NCBI RefSeq assembly: GCF_000241305.1
Contig: NZ_BAEH01000038.1
Location: forward strand, 1 to 34,107
DNA length: 34,107 nucleotides
Reading direction: 5' to 3'
Origin: Gordonia effusa NBRC 100432
Lineage (GTDB): Bacteria > Actinomycetota > Actinomycetes > Mycobacteriales > Mycobacteriaceae
Every line of letters starts with the position of its first letter. The first letter of the stretch is position 1. The translations under genes and the position numbers were made by a program. Below are positions 24,309 through 33,223 of the stretch, one piece after another. Under the pieces are notes generated by a model. That model saw only the letters and a program-made list of their open reading frames with translations, was not told the origin of the DNA and did not search any database.

Positions 24309-27300
24309 GTGACACAGAGTTTTGACGCCGATCAGGCCGGCCGGTTCGGCGATCAACTGATGGCGTTATTTGTTGCCGCCGGATCGCCGACGCTGGCAGC
24401 CGTCGCCGCGGGGGCCGCGAAGGTCGCGCCCTCGCGACCTCCGGTGTCGGTCCAGCGGATCAGTGACTGGCGTCGTAGTCGGCACTTGCCGGCCAACTTC
24501 GAGGCACTCGAACCGGCCCTCACCTGGCTTACCCTGCAGGCGCAGATGCGGTCCGGCGCGACCGAGCTTCCTTCGCTGCCGCAGTGGCGTCAATGGTGGC
24601 AGCACACCCGCACTGCCTCACCCGTTCCGACTCAGCTGATTCCCGCTGTCGAATTGCCCGACGAACCGTATGCCGGTCTCGCGCCGCTGACATCCGAGGA
24701 TCGCGCGGTGTTCTTTGGCCGGGACGAGGTTCTTGCCGAACTGGCGAGTCTGGTCGATGTCGCCGCAGCTGACTCTGATGCGCCGGCACTTGTCGTAGTC
24801 ACCGGAGTGTCGGGAGCGGGAAAGTCATCCTTGCTCGGCGCGGGACTTGCCGCGCTCGCCGACGACCCGTCTCGACATTGGAATGTGTATTCGATGTCTG
24901 CGGCCGAGTTGAGTGAGGTCTACCAGCCCAACGACCAGCAACTCAACGTCGTCGCTGTCGACCAACTCGAAGCCGTCCTCGTCGGCGCCGACGACGCGGA
25001 CGCCAACAACCTCGTCGACTCTCTCGTCGCGTTGGCTACCGTGCCCCGCACCGTCGTCGTCCTCGGCATCCGCGCCGATATGTATGAACGCTGCGCGTCG
25101 CTCGCACCGATCGCGCGGGCTTGGCAACGTCGGTCATTGATCGTGCCGCCAATGACCGACGCACAACTCGAAGAAGTCATCAGCAAGCCGGCGCGCGCGG
25201 CCGGCCTCCGCGTGGAGAAGGGCCTCGCGGCGACGATGATCGCCGACCTGCATGCCAGCTCTACGCCGTCGGCGCCGGGGGAATCGGTAACCACGCGAGC
25301 CGGGCAACTGCCATTGCTCGCGCAAGTGTTGTCCGTGATGTGGACGCGACGTCGGGGCGGCGTACTGACGATCGCCGGCTACCGTGCGGCAGGCGGTGTC
25401 GAGTCCGCGATTGCCGACGTCGCCGAACGCGCGTGGGCCGACCTTTCGCCGCGAGCGCAAGACGTGGCGGGCCGGCTCCTCCTGGCGATGGTCCATATCG
25501 ACGAGAACGCGGTGGTGCGCGTGCGTACTGACGGCGGCATGCTCGCGTCGGTCACCTCCGATGCCGCATTAGTCACCGAAGTCGTCGAAACGTTCGCGCA
25601 GGCCCGGTTGATCACCATCGGCCAAGGACATGTGGAACTCATCCACGACGCCGTGCTGACCGCGTGGCCGCGGATGGTCGAGGTGATTGATCGAGTACGA
25701 AGCAGCGCTCCGTTGTTGCAGCGGGTCACCTCCGATGCGCGAGAGTGGGACGACGCCGGACGGGATGCCGCGCTGCTCTACCCGCCCGAGCGGTATCACC
25801 GCGCGACCGAACTCGCCGACGATCCGATGTTCGGTGACCTCGCCGAGCAGTTCCTGACGGCGACCGGTGAGCATCTGGAGTCCAGGCAGCGTCGACGCCG
25901 ATTCGCGCTTGCGGCAATTGTGGTGCTCGCGGTGGTCTCGGTCGTCGCCGCGGCACTGGCGATTATGTCTAACGTCGCGTTGAGTACACAGCGCGACGAC
26001 GCGCAATACGCGGCGCTGCTGGAGACCATCGGCCGACTGAGCTACACCGATCCGGGACTGTCCGCGCAATTGGCGGTGGCGGCATTTCATATGCGCCCCA
26101 ACGATAAACAAGCCCAACTGCGTGTGCTGCAAACTCAGCAGTTGCCGTTGCCGGCGACCGCACCCAAACGGCATACCGCGGCCATCTACGACCTCGCGAC
26201 CAAACGGTCGGGATCGACGACGATGGTCGCGACCGCGAGTAACGACCGGACGGTTCGCCTGTGGAATTCCTCGGATCCACGCGAAATTTCCAGTTACCCA
26301 ACGGCTTTGACTGGCTACCAGAGTTTCGTCACGTCGGTGGCGTTTGCCCCCGATACTTCGATGCTGGCCACCGCATCGGGAGATGGAAGCGTGCCGGTCT
26401 GGGATGTCGCCGATCCCGCCGCACCGGTCCGGCGTGGGACGCTGCACGCACCCGAAGGTGCCGGAGCGACCTACATCATCCGCTACAGCCCCGATGGCCG
26501 GCTCTTAGCTACTACCTCCGATAGCGGCGCGGTCACGTTGTGGGACACCAGGAATGCCGGTGCCGGCGATGCGCCATACCGGCCGCTCGGTGTGGTGAAT
26601 GACCACAAGCGGCCGGTTCGCTCGGTTGCGTTCAGCCCGACCGCGCCGTTACTGGCCGTTGCCAGTGACGACGCGACGATGTCCTTGATTGATATCTCGA
26701 ATCCCAACGCGCCGTTGACGATTACCACTATTGCCGACGGTGGTGAAGCGGGTTGGCATTCGGTGGCGATTTCGGCCAACGGGCGATATCTGGCGGCGGG
26801 CCGGGACGATGGCGCGATCGCGGTATACGACCTCGCCGACCCGCGTCGGCCGACGCTCGTCGGGCTGCGGTCCGAAGCGCATTTGGCCGCGGTGTGGTCG
26901 GTAGGGTTCTCGGCGGACGGCGCGACGATGATCTCGGCATCACTCGACGGCACAGCGCGACGCTGGGATATCGACGGAGCGGGAAGTCGAACATCTCCGG
27001 CGCGACTCGACACCATCGGCGAACCTGTTCGGACGGGTAGCGGGGCGATTCACACCGCCAGTTACCTCAGCGCCGACGTCGTGCTCACCGCTGGCGCAGC
27101 GGGGCTGTTGCAGGCGTGGTCGGTCCCATCGTCGCCGATACCCGCACATTCGTTGCCCATCACTCGGCCAGCCGTGTCGCCCGATCGCAAGTTGTTGGCC
27201 ACCGGGTCGGCGGATCAGTCAATCGACCTGTGGGACACCACCGATGCCCATCGGCCGGTGCGCCGAGCGACCATCGCGCGACGAGTGGGTACCAGCGGCG

Positions 27301-28163
27301 GATATTACGTCGCGTTCAATCGAACTGGCCGGATCCTTGCGGTGGCGTTCGGCGGTGGTCGACATATTCAACTGTTCGACGTCGCCGACCCGGCGCGACC
27401 TCGGCCCCTGGCGGATCTGAGTGTAGCTACGAGATACACAGCCCCGCTTGTCTTTTCGCCTGCGCGCGACGTGCTGGTCACCGGCGACACCGACGTCTCG
27501 TTGGCCAGGTGGGATGTGTCCGATCCGGCCCGGCCGGTGCGATTAGGCGGATCGCTAACGGGCCCAACGGGTTTCATCCAGCGCGCGGTCTATAGTCCGG
27601 ACGGCGGACAGTTGAGCGCCGCCAGTGCGGACGGGCGGGTGTACCAGTGGTCGACGTCGGCTGCCGATGAGGTGAAAGCGTCTGCTCCCCTCGATGTGCA
27701 CAGCAGAGTAGTGAACGACATCGCATACGCGAAGTCCGGCGGTTACCTATACACGGCGTCGGACGACGAGACGATTTCGGTGCACAATCGGCAGGGCCGC
27801 CAGGTCTTCGTTGCTCGGGTGGGCAATCGTGTTGCGGCACTCTCCGTTTCCGACGACGGGCGCACTCTCGCCGTCGGGACCGATCAGGGCCTGGAGCTTT
27901 GGGACCTGCATGACCCGGCCAGGCTGACGCGTAGAGGTGACGACGATCCGCTCTCGCTGACGTCGATGATGACGAGATACGCCACATTCGTTGGCGACCA
28001 GACGATCTACACCGGCGGCCAGTCGATGCTGCAGTGGTGGAATACCGATGTTCTGTCCTCGGCGAAGCGGGTGTGCGACACCACCAAGGGGAATGTCAGT
28101 CCGTCGCAATGGCAAGCGGCGGCACCGGATATCCGGTACACGCGGCCATGCGTCGCGGTGTAA
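24309..28163 (+). CDS. nSTAND NTPase with helical N-terminus, transmembrane helix and WD40 repeats
   Basis: 1284 residues. Domains: N-terminal helical, HTH-like region (about 1-85, with VSVQRISDWRRSRHLP); nSTAND1 NTPase from PYAGLAPLTSEDRAVFFGRDE (about 118-140), with Walker A GVSGAGKSS at 166-174 and a Walker-B-like VVAVDQLEAVL; helical arm to about 525; one transmembrane helix about 531-556; then about 14 WD40-like blades (residues about 624-1270), enough for two seven-bladed propellers, each ending in WD/YD and often DP-x-x-P. STAND proteins are switch ATPases that sense a ligand through their repeats; some act in anti-phage defence or signalling. No effector domain is recognised. The frame extends to 24147, but those residues look non-coding. 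Confidence 0.88.
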   Translation: MTQSFDADQAGRFGDQLMALFVAAGSPTLAAVAAGAAKVAPSRPPVSVQRISDWRRSRHLPANFEALEPALTWLTLQAQMRSGATELPSLPQWRQWWQHTRTASPVPTQLIPAVELPDEPYAGLAPLTSEDRAVFFGRDEVLAELASLVDVAAADSDAPALVVVTGVSGAGKSSLLGAGLAALADDPSRHWNVYSMSAAELSEVYQPNDQQLNVVAVDQLEAVLVGADDADANNLVDSLVALATVPRTVVVLGIRADMYERCASLAPIARAWQRRSLIVPPMTDAQLEEVISKPARAAGLRVEKGLAATMIADLHASSTPSAPGESVTTRAGQLPLLAQVLSVMWTRRRGGVLTIAGYRAAGGVESAIADVAERAWADLSPRAQDVAGRLLLAMVHIDENAVVRVRTDGGMLASVTSDAALVTEVVETFAQARLITIGQGHVELIHDAVLTAWPRMVEVIDRVRSSAPLLQRVTSDAREWDDAGRDAALLYPPERYHRATELADDPMFGDLAEQFLTATGEHLESRQRRRRFALAAIVVLAVVSVVAAALAIMSNVALSTQRDDAQYAALLETIGRLSYTDPGLSAQLAVAAFHMRPNDKQAQLRVLQTQQLPLPATAPKRHTAAIYDLATKRSGSTTMVATASNDRTVRLWNSSDPREISSYPTALTGYQSFVTSVAFAPDTSMLATASGDGSVPVWDVADPAAPVRRGTLHAPEGAGATYIIRYSPDGRLLATTSDSGAVTLWDTRNAGAGDAPYRPLGVVNDHKRPVRSVAFSPTAPLLAVASDDATMSLIDISNPNAPLTITTIADGGEAGWHSVAISANGRYLAAGRDDGAIAVYDLADPRRPTLVGLRSEAHLAAVWSVGFSADGATMISASLDGTARRWDIDGAGSRTSPARLDTIGEPVRTGSGAIHTASYLSADVVLTAGAAGLLQAWSVPSSPIPAHSLPITRPAVSPDRKLLATGSADQSIDLWDTTDAHRPVRRATIARRVGTSGGYYVAFNRTGRILAVAFGGGRHIQLFDVADPARPRPLADLSVATRYTAPLVFSPARDVLVTGDTDVSLARWDVSDPARPVRLGGSLTGPTGFIQRAVYSPDGGQLSAASADGRVYQWSTSAADEVKASAPLDVHSRVVNDIAYAKSGGYLYTASDDETISVHNRQGRQVFVARVGNRVAALSVSDDGRTLAVGTDQGLELWDLHDPARLTRRGDDDPLSLTSMMTRYATFVGDQTIYTGGQSMLQWWNTDVLSSAKRVCDTTKGNVSPSQWQAAAPDIRYTRPCVAV

Positions 28164-28183
28164 GACGCATTCGATCCTGCTGG

Positions 28184-28244
28184 AAATGTCCCCGTCAGCT
28201 GAACAGGCGGCGATATAGCGCCTGCTCCCGCTACGGGGACATTT
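28184..28244. terminator. hairpin with T-run between convergent genes
   Basis: AAATGTCCCCGT (28184-28195) pairs with ACGGGGACATTT (28233-28244), followed by TT; an inner stem CAGGCG/CGCCTG lies at 28204-28224. It is a good two-way terminator for the STAND gene and the methyltransferase. Confidence 0.85.
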
Positions 28245-28252
28245 TTAGTGGG

Positions 28253-28912
28253 TTATCGGTGTTGCAGGACCCGCAGCGACCCGTGAACGGCGACTTCAGC
28301 GAAGTTCCCGGAATCCAATGCCTGGCAATAGATTTCGAACGGTGGCCGGCCGCCGTCGGCCGGGTCGGGAAACACGTCGTGGATCAATAGCGCACCCCGG
28401 GGCCGAACCCACTTGGCCCAGCCGTCGTAGTCGGCTTGTGCGGCTTGCGAACTGTGGCCGCCGTCGATGAAGACGAAGTCGGCGGGCTTGCCCCACACTC
28501 GTGCGGCGTCGACGGATCTGCCTAACAATCCTAGGACGGTGCCTTCCAGGTCGGCGTCGAAGATGGTGCGGCGAAAGCGGGCCGAGGTATCCAAGGCCCC
28601 CGCGTGCGGGTCGACCAGCGAGGTGTCGTGATACTCCCACCCAGGTTGGTGCTCCTCGGAGCCACGGTGATGATCGACGGTCACAATCAGTGCGTTCGAC
28701 TCCAGCGCCGCGGCCCCCAGGAACACCGTCGACTTACCGCAGTAGGTTCCGATCTCGACGCCGATCCCGACTGAATCTGGCTGGCCCAGGTAGTTCCGCG
28801 CGACGTCGTACAGGGCCATTGCCTCGTCGATCGGCATGAATCCCGGTGCGGCGTCGGCGGCGGCGAGACGTGCCGGCGTCAGCGTGGAGGCGGTGGACTG
28901 GGCGGGCGACAT
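28253..28912 (-). CDS. class I SAM-dependent methyltransferase (Methyltransf_24 type)
   Basis: 219 residues. GVEIGTYCGKSTVFLG is the SAM-binding loop; IVTVDHHRGSEEHQ follows with the acidic and histidine residues of strand 2; ADFVFIDGGHSSQAAQADYDGWAKWVRPRGALLIHDVF carries the FIDGGHS and metal/SAM-site motif of the Methyltransf_24/caffeoyl-CoA O-methyltransferase-like group. The substrate is unknown; O-methylation of a small molecule is likely. The ATG at 28912 starts a normal-length protein; the frame is open to 29125 but that part overlaps the divergent quinone reductase gene. It is divergent from that gene by 97 bp. Confidence 0.88.
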   Translation of the reverse strand: MSPAQSTASTLTPARLAAADAAPGFMPIDEAMALYDVARNYLGQPDSVGIGVEIGTYCGKSTVFLGAAALESNALIVTVDHHRGSEEHQPGWEYHDTSLVDPHAGALDTSARFRRTIFDADLEGTVLGLLGRSVDAARVWGKPADFVFIDGGHSSQAAQADYDGWAKWVRPRGALLIHDVFPDPADGGRPPFEIYCQALDSGNFAEVAVHGSLRVLQHR

Positions 28913-29009
28913 GCGCTCGATGCTACCGGTAACGTGTTCTACTTCTGCGCCGAGGCGGTTAGTCGGTTGTCGACGACCGGACGTTGCGTCGCGCGTAGGG
29001 TCGGGAGCT

Positions 29010-29978
29010 ATGAAGGCGCAACTGTTAACCGAAGAGTCCGGTCCGGCCGGGCTGTCCCTGACCGACGTCGATGATCCGACACCCGGTCCCGGCCAGGTTC
29101 TCGTCGACATCAAGTCGTGCGGCATCTGCTTCCCCGACTTGCTGATGAGTCAGGGCAAATATCAGTTGCGGCCACCATTGCCGTTTATCCCGGGCACCGA
29201 GGTTGCCGGCGTAGTCCGTACCGCGCCGGCCGATTCGAAGTTTCAGCCCGGCGACCGGGTAATTGTGGCGTCGATGGTCGGCGGATTCGCCGAACAGGTC
29301 GCCGCGCATCCGATGCAGTTGTTGCCGATACCCGATGCCATCAGCTTCGAGGAGGCTTCGGCGCTGGGGATAAATTTTCAGACCGCGCTATTCGCGCTCA
29401 AAATGCGCGCACAGACAGCGCCCGGAGAGATCGTGGGCGTGCTCGGATCGGCCGGCGGCGTGGGTATCGCATCGATACAGGTCGCAAAGGCTATGGGAGC
29501 CAAGGTGATTGCGGTGGTGCACCGAACCGGTGCCGAGGAGTTACTCCGTGCGGCGGGGGCCGACGAGGTGGTGCAACTCTCGGAGGGCTGGGGTAAGCGA
29601 CTCAAAGAATTCGCGCCCGAAGGTGTTGACGTGATGATCGACCCGGTCGGCGGCGAAGTATTCGACGAAGCGCTACGACAGGTCGCGCCAGATGGACGGT
29701 ATGTGGTGATCGGATTCGCAGCGGGTGGAATTCCGACCGTCAAACTCAATCGAGTGTTGTTCCGAAATATCGCGGTGACCGGTGCGGCCTGGGGCGAGTA
29801 CGTACGGACTCACCCCGACGTACCGGCGCTGCTGCACGATGAGTTGATCGAGATGATCGATGCCGGTATGCGCCCGCCGGTCAACGCCACCTACACGTTG
29901 GAGCAGTTGCCGCAGGCCCTGTTGGATCTGGCCGAAGGGAGGGTCCGTGGCAAAGCTGTCGTGCGGATCGCCGATTAG
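29010..29978 (+). CDS. NADPH:quinone oxidoreductase family (zinc-free MDR) protein
   Basis: 322 residues. Medium-chain reductase fold: KSCGICFPDLLMSQGKYQLRPPLPFIPGTEVAGVV (the N-terminal substrate region, without the zinc ligands of alcohol dehydrogenases), then VLGSAGGVGIASIQVAKAMGAKVIAVV (NADPH-binding Gly-rich loop) and DVMIDPVGGEVFDEALR, characteristic of QOR-type enzymes. It probably reduces quinones or enones with NADPH; the exact substrate is unknown. The ATG at 29010 gives the usual MKAQLL start; the frame extends further left only by overlap with the divergent gene. Confidence 0.92.
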   Translation: MKAQLLTEESGPAGLSLTDVDDPTPGPGQVLVDIKSCGICFPDLLMSQGKYQLRPPLPFIPGTEVAGVVRTAPADSKFQPGDRVIVASMVGGFAEQVAAHPMQLLPIPDAISFEEASALGINFQTALFALKMRAQTAPGEIVGVLGSAGGVGIASIQVAKAMGAKVIAVVHRTGAEELLRAAGADEVVQLSEGWGKRLKEFAPEGVDVMIDPVGGEVFDEALRQVAPDGRYVVIGFAAGGIPTVKLNRVLFRNIAVTGAAWGEYVRTHPDVPALLHDELIEMIDAGMRPPVNATYTLEQLPQALLDLAEGRVRGKAVVRIAD

Positions 29979-30043
29979 TTCTTCGGTGGTCGGCAGTCTG
30001 TATTTGTGAGTCCGGTAGTCATAGTCAATGTGGGAGTTTGGTC

Positions 30044-30319
30044 ATGTGTCGAAATATCACTGAGCTGCGTGGACTCGAGCCGCCAGCCACCGAGGACGAA
30101 GTGGAAGCCGCCGCGCGCCAGTATGTGCGCAAGGTAAGCGGTATCCGTCATCCGTCGGCCGCCGTCGAGGCGGCCTTCGAGAAGGCAGTCGAAGAGGTAA
30201 CCGCGTCGACGCGCGAACTGCTGGCCCAGCTGCCCGCCCGACGTCAGCCACCGAAGACTGTGCCGCCACTGCGTCGGCCCGAGGTGCAGGCAAGGATAGC
30301 TGCCAAGTCTGCTGGCTGA
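30044..30319 (+). CDS. DUF2277 family protein
   Basis: 91 residues. MCRNITELRGLEPPATEDEVEAAARQYVRKVSG followed by AFEKAVEEV matches the DUF2277 profile (MCRNIRxLxNxEPPAT...AAxQYVRKVSG). It is small and soluble, with an N-terminal Cys-Arg-Asn start; the function is not known. GGGAG lies about 9 nt before the ATG; a TTG two codons earlier is in frame but unlikely. It follows the quinone reductase gene by 65 nt and precedes the large repeat array. The C-terminal 30 residues are basic and proline-rich. Confidence 0.88.
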   Translation: MCRNITELRGLEPPATEDEVEAAARQYVRKVSGIRHPSAAVEAAFEKAVEEVTASTRELLAQLPARRQPPKTVPPLRRPEVQARIAAKSAG

Positions 30320-30336
30320 GTTACGCGCGCCCGGCT

Positions 30337-30805
30337 GGTCGAGTGCCGTGCGAGGGTGGAGTGGTCGCCCCACCCCGTTGGTCGAGTGCCGTCGCGCGAG
30401 CTTGCGAGCTCGCCGGTGTATCGAGACCTGGTGACTCGACGTCGGAAATCGTTGTGGGGCAGTCGTTGTGGGGCAGTGGTTGCGGGGCTTGATGCGCCTC
30501 GTCGCTAGCGCTCCTGGATACTCGACCATCGGGAGGAATGTCGTTGTCTGCGGTGTCGCCCCCACCTGGCTGGTCGAGTGCCGTCGTGCGAGCTTGCGAG
30601 CTCGCCGGTGTATCGAGACCCGGTGACTCGACGTCGGAAGCCGTTGTGGGGCAGTGGTTGCGGGGTCTCGATACGCCTCGTCGCTAGCTAGCGCTGCTCG
30701 GCACTCGACCATCGGAGGTTTGTCGCTGTCCGCGGTGTCGTCCCACCCCTGTTGCTGGTCGAGTGCCGCCGTGCGAGCTTGCGAGCTCGGCGGTGTATCG
30801 AGACC
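30337..30805. repeat. tandem array of composite mirrored repeats, no gene
   Basis: Forward copies start at 30337 (truncated), 30380, 30572 and 30757, each GGTCGAGTGCC to TATCGAGACC (ends at 30428, 30620, 30805), 192 and 185 bp apart. Between them lie reverse copies at about 30486-30537 and 30664-30710 (GGTCTCGATACGCC to CACTCGACC). The spacers are also repeated (GACTCGACGTCGGAAGCCGTTGTGGGGCAG in pieces: GACTCGACGTCGGAA, GTTGTGGGGCAG). The unit is therefore forward copy, spacer, reverse copy, spacer, repeated about three times. Each forward copy has the hairpin GCGAGCT-TGCG-AGCTCGC or a near form. No protein gene is seen from 30320 to 30921. Confidence 0.9.
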
Positions 30806-30893
30806 CGGCGACTCGACGTCGGAAGCCGTTGTGGGACAGTGGTTGTCGATATTCGATTGTCCACCGATTCACTATCCCGTACCGTGCCCCGAG

Positions 30894-30899
30894 TAAGAT
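30894..30899 (+). promoter_or_regulatory. -10 element candidate for rtcB
   Basis: TAAGAT lies 22 nt before the rtcB ATG, just downstream of the repeat array. No convincing -35 is visible (TTCACT at 30868-30873 is 20 nt away). Confidence 0.4.
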
Positions 30900-30921
30900 T
30901 TCGTCAAGAAGGGGAAGGTAA

Positions 30922-32118
30922 ATGAACGGCTACCCGGTGCAGCTATCCGGCGCACCGAATACACTGATGTGGGCGCACGAGTATGAGATCGAGCCGCAGG
31001 CTCTGCAGCAATTGCGAAACATCTCCCAACTTCCGTGGATCCACGGGCTGCGTGTCATGCCCGACGTTCACTTCGGCAAGGGGGCAACGGTCGGCTCGGT
31101 TATCGCGATGCGCGACGCGGTGTCACCGTCGGCAGTCGGCGTCGACATCGGCTGCGGCATGGAGGGCGTACAGACGTCACTGACTGCTAAGGATCTGCCA
31201 GATACCTTGCACGCGTTGCGATCCCGGATCGAAGCATATGTCCCGGTCGGGTTCCGTATGCACGACAGTCCGGTTGATCGACACAAGATGTCGACCGCCA
31301 CCAAATGGCATCTGAACGAATTGTGGGACTCGTTCTCCGACCTCGACGAGAAAGTGCACAATCGGCACACGCGTGCGTCCAAGCAGATGGGCACCCTCGG
31401 CGGTGGAAACCACTTCATCGAAGTCTGCCTCGACGAGAACGACCGCGTCTGGCTGATGCTGCATTCCGGGTCGCGAAACATCGGCAAAGAGATCGCCGAG
31501 CGGCATATCGGTGTGGCAAAGACCTTGCAGCACAACGTCGAACTACCCGATGCCGAGCTCTCGGTATTCCTGGCCGGGACTCCCGAGATGGACGCTTACC
31601 GACGCGATCTGACCTGGGCGCAGAATTACGCGGCAAAGAACCGCGCCGTCATGCTCGACCTAGTAAAGCGGGCGGTACTCGACGAGTTCCCAACCGCTGG
31701 AGTCACTTTCGGCAGTCAGATCTCGTGCCACCACAACTATGTAGCCGAAGAGGTCATCGATGGTGAGACGATGTACGTCACCCGTAAGGGTGCGATCCGC
31801 GCCGGTTCGGGCGAACTCGGTCTGATCCCGGGTTCGATGGGTACCGGATCGTACGTCGTCCGCGGGCTGGGTTCGGCGGACTCATTTGTCAGTGCGTCGC
31901 ACGGTGCGGGACGAAAGATGTCGCGTAACAAGGCGAAACGATCATTTACGGTCGACGACCTTATCGCCCAGACGGCGGGCGTCGAGTCGCGGAAAGACCA
32001 GGGCGTGCTCGACGAAATCCCCGGTGCGTACAAGGACATTAACGAAGTTGTTGCAGCACAGGCCAATCTGATCGAGGTCGTCGCATTCCTGCGTCAGATT
32101 GTCTGCGTCAAGGGATAG
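30922..32118 (+). CDS. rtcB: RtcB family RNA-splicing ligase
   Basis: 398 residues. RtcB joins RNA 3'-phosphate or 2',3'-cyclic-phosphate ends to 5'-hydroxyl ends using GTP and Mn2+. The motifs appear in order: MPDVHFGKGATVGSVI (His50 region), GVDIGCGM with the metal-binding Cys79, GTLGGGNHFIEV, LHSGSRNIG, SCHHNY, RKGAIRAG...LIPGSMGTGSYVV, and SHGAGRKMSR, which holds the histidine that carries GMP. AAGGGGAAGG precedes the ATG. No archease or rtcA gene is nearby. It is a stand-alone gene between the repeat array and a terminator hairpin; roles in tRNA or rRNA repair are typical. Confidence 0.96.
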   Translation: MNGYPVQLSGAPNTLMWAHEYEIEPQALQQLRNISQLPWIHGLRVMPDVHFGKGATVGSVIAMRDAVSPSAVGVDIGCGMEGVQTSLTAKDLPDTLHALRSRIEAYVPVGFRMHDSPVDRHKMSTATKWHLNELWDSFSDLDEKVHNRHTRASKQMGTLGGGNHFIEVCLDENDRVWLMLHSGSRNIGKEIAERHIGVAKTLQHNVELPDAELSVFLAGTPEMDAYRRDLTWAQNYAAKNRAVMLDLVKRAVLDEFPTAGVTFGSQISCHHNYVAEEVIDGETMYVTRKGAIRAGSGELGLIPGSMGTGSYVVRGLGSADSFVSASHGAGRKMSRNKAKRSFTVDDLIAQTAGVESRKDQGVLDEIPGAYKDINEVVAAQANLIEVVAFLRQIVCVKG

Positions 32119-32124
32119 GAAGTA

Positions 32125-32199
32125 CCGCTGAGATATGTCCCCTAACGAGTTGAGATGCCATATCGCCATCTCGTCTACGCTCGGGACATATCTCAGCGG
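32125..32199. terminator. 17-bp perfect-stem hairpin between rtcB and the LLM gene
   Basis: CCGCTGAGATATGTCCC (32125-32141) pairs perfectly with GGGACATATCTCAGCGG (32183-32199), with an inner stem GAGATG/CATCTC. It starts 6 nt after the rtcB stop and includes the LLM stop codon region, so it is likely a two-way terminator. The ATGTCCCC core is shared with the hairpin at 28184. Confidence 0.85.
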
Positions 32200-33206
32200 A
32201 CCGCGGCGGCCAACTCCGCCAAGATCTGCGCATCAGCCTGATACGGCGTATTGAATCCGAGACGATCAACTAAGCCGCCGAATCGCTCCGACAGCTCCAT
32301 CGCACCCGATGCTGGATCATTCACTGTCACCGCAACCGTATCCACTAGTTCGTCGTCGATGAGATCAGCCATCTCAATCCACTTGCCCTGCTTCGACAAT
32401 TCTCGCAACTGCGGGCCTATCGAAGCGCGGCCGTGTAATTCCAGGATGGGCCAGTAGGCTGGCGTCGACGCGTAGAAGGAGATTTGTTTGCGGATGGCCT
32501 CTCGCGCTGCCGCCCTTTCCTCCGACGTCGCCCCGACGATAATCATCGCCGAGTGATGAATGTCGACGTTCGTATCGCGGTGGCGCGAGGCCGCTCCGAC
32601 GTTCAGCGTCGGAATTGTGACCTCCCGAATAAAGTCGGCGGTAGCTAGCGGATGCGACAGAAATCCATCCGCCACCGCACCGGCAGTCCGAGTCATGTGC
32701 TCGCCGATTCCGGCCAACCATATTGGGGGAGTGCCAGTTTCAGCTACAACGTTCGGATCTGGCATGAACAGTGGAGTCATCAGGGTGTGCTGGTAGAACT
32801 CTCCGCGATAGTCGAGCCAACCACCGGTTAACCAGGTATCCCAGATTGACCGCACCGCGTCGATCATGTCCGCCATTCGCGCCGCGGGACGACTCCACGG
32901 CATCGAATAGCGGCGGGTGATGTGAGGTTTGATTTGGGAACCGAGCCCCAAGACGAATCGCCCGCCCGAGTACGACTGAAGGTCCCACCCCATCGTCGCC
33001 AACAACATCGGGTTCCGCGCGAACGCCACCGCGATCGACGTCCCCAATGTCACCTCCCGAGTGTGCTCCGCTGCCAGCAACAATGGAAGGAACGGATCGT
33101 GTGATCCTTCGAAGGTCCAGATCCCTTGGTACCCGGACTCTTCGGCCGCGACGGACGCGGCCGCCATCTCGCTCAGATCGCAAGTCAGCGTCACGTCGAC
33201 ATTCAT
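32193..33206 (-). CDS. LLM-class (F420-dependent-type) oxidoreductase
   Basis: 337 residues. VDVTLTCDLSEMAAASVAAEESGYQGIWTFEGSHDPFLPL and WDLQSYSGGRFVLGLGSQIKPHITRR fit the TIGR03617-like actinobacterial F420 group, including the SGGRFVLGLGSQ loop of luciferase-like barrels. The substrate is unknown. The ATG at 33206 is preceded by GAGGAG; a TTG at 33227 would also be in frame but overlaps the amidohydrolase stop. It follows the amidohydrolase gene closely on the minus strand, so the two are probably one operon. Confidence 0.9.
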   Translation of the reverse strand: MNVDVTLTCDLSEMAAASVAAEESGYQGIWTFEGSHDPFLPLLLAAEHTREVTLGTSIAVAFARNPMLLATMGWDLQSYSGGRFVLGLGSQIKPHITRRYSMPWSRPAARMADMIDAVRSIWDTWLTGGWLDYRGEFYQHTLMTPLFMPDPNVVAETGTPPIWLAGIGEHMTRTAGAVADGFLSHPLATADFIREVTIPTLNVGAASRHRDTNVDIHHSAMIIVGATSEERAAAREAIRKQISFYASTPAYWPILELHGRASIGPQLRELSKQGKWIEMADLIDDELVDTVAVTVNDPASGAMELSERFGGLVDRLGFNTPYQADAQILAELAAAVR

Positions 33207-33223
33207 GATTCCGGGCTCCTCAT

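Noticed and set aside
29975..30712. 245-residue minus-strand reading frame over the repeat array
   Set aside because: Its sequence repeats SIHRRARKLARRHST, a translation of the DNA repeat, not a protein family. The same holds for the minus frame at 21685-22314.
30337..30805. CRISPR array
   Set aside because: Repeats alternate in direction, are about 190 bp apart, and the spacers are themselves repeated; no cas genes.
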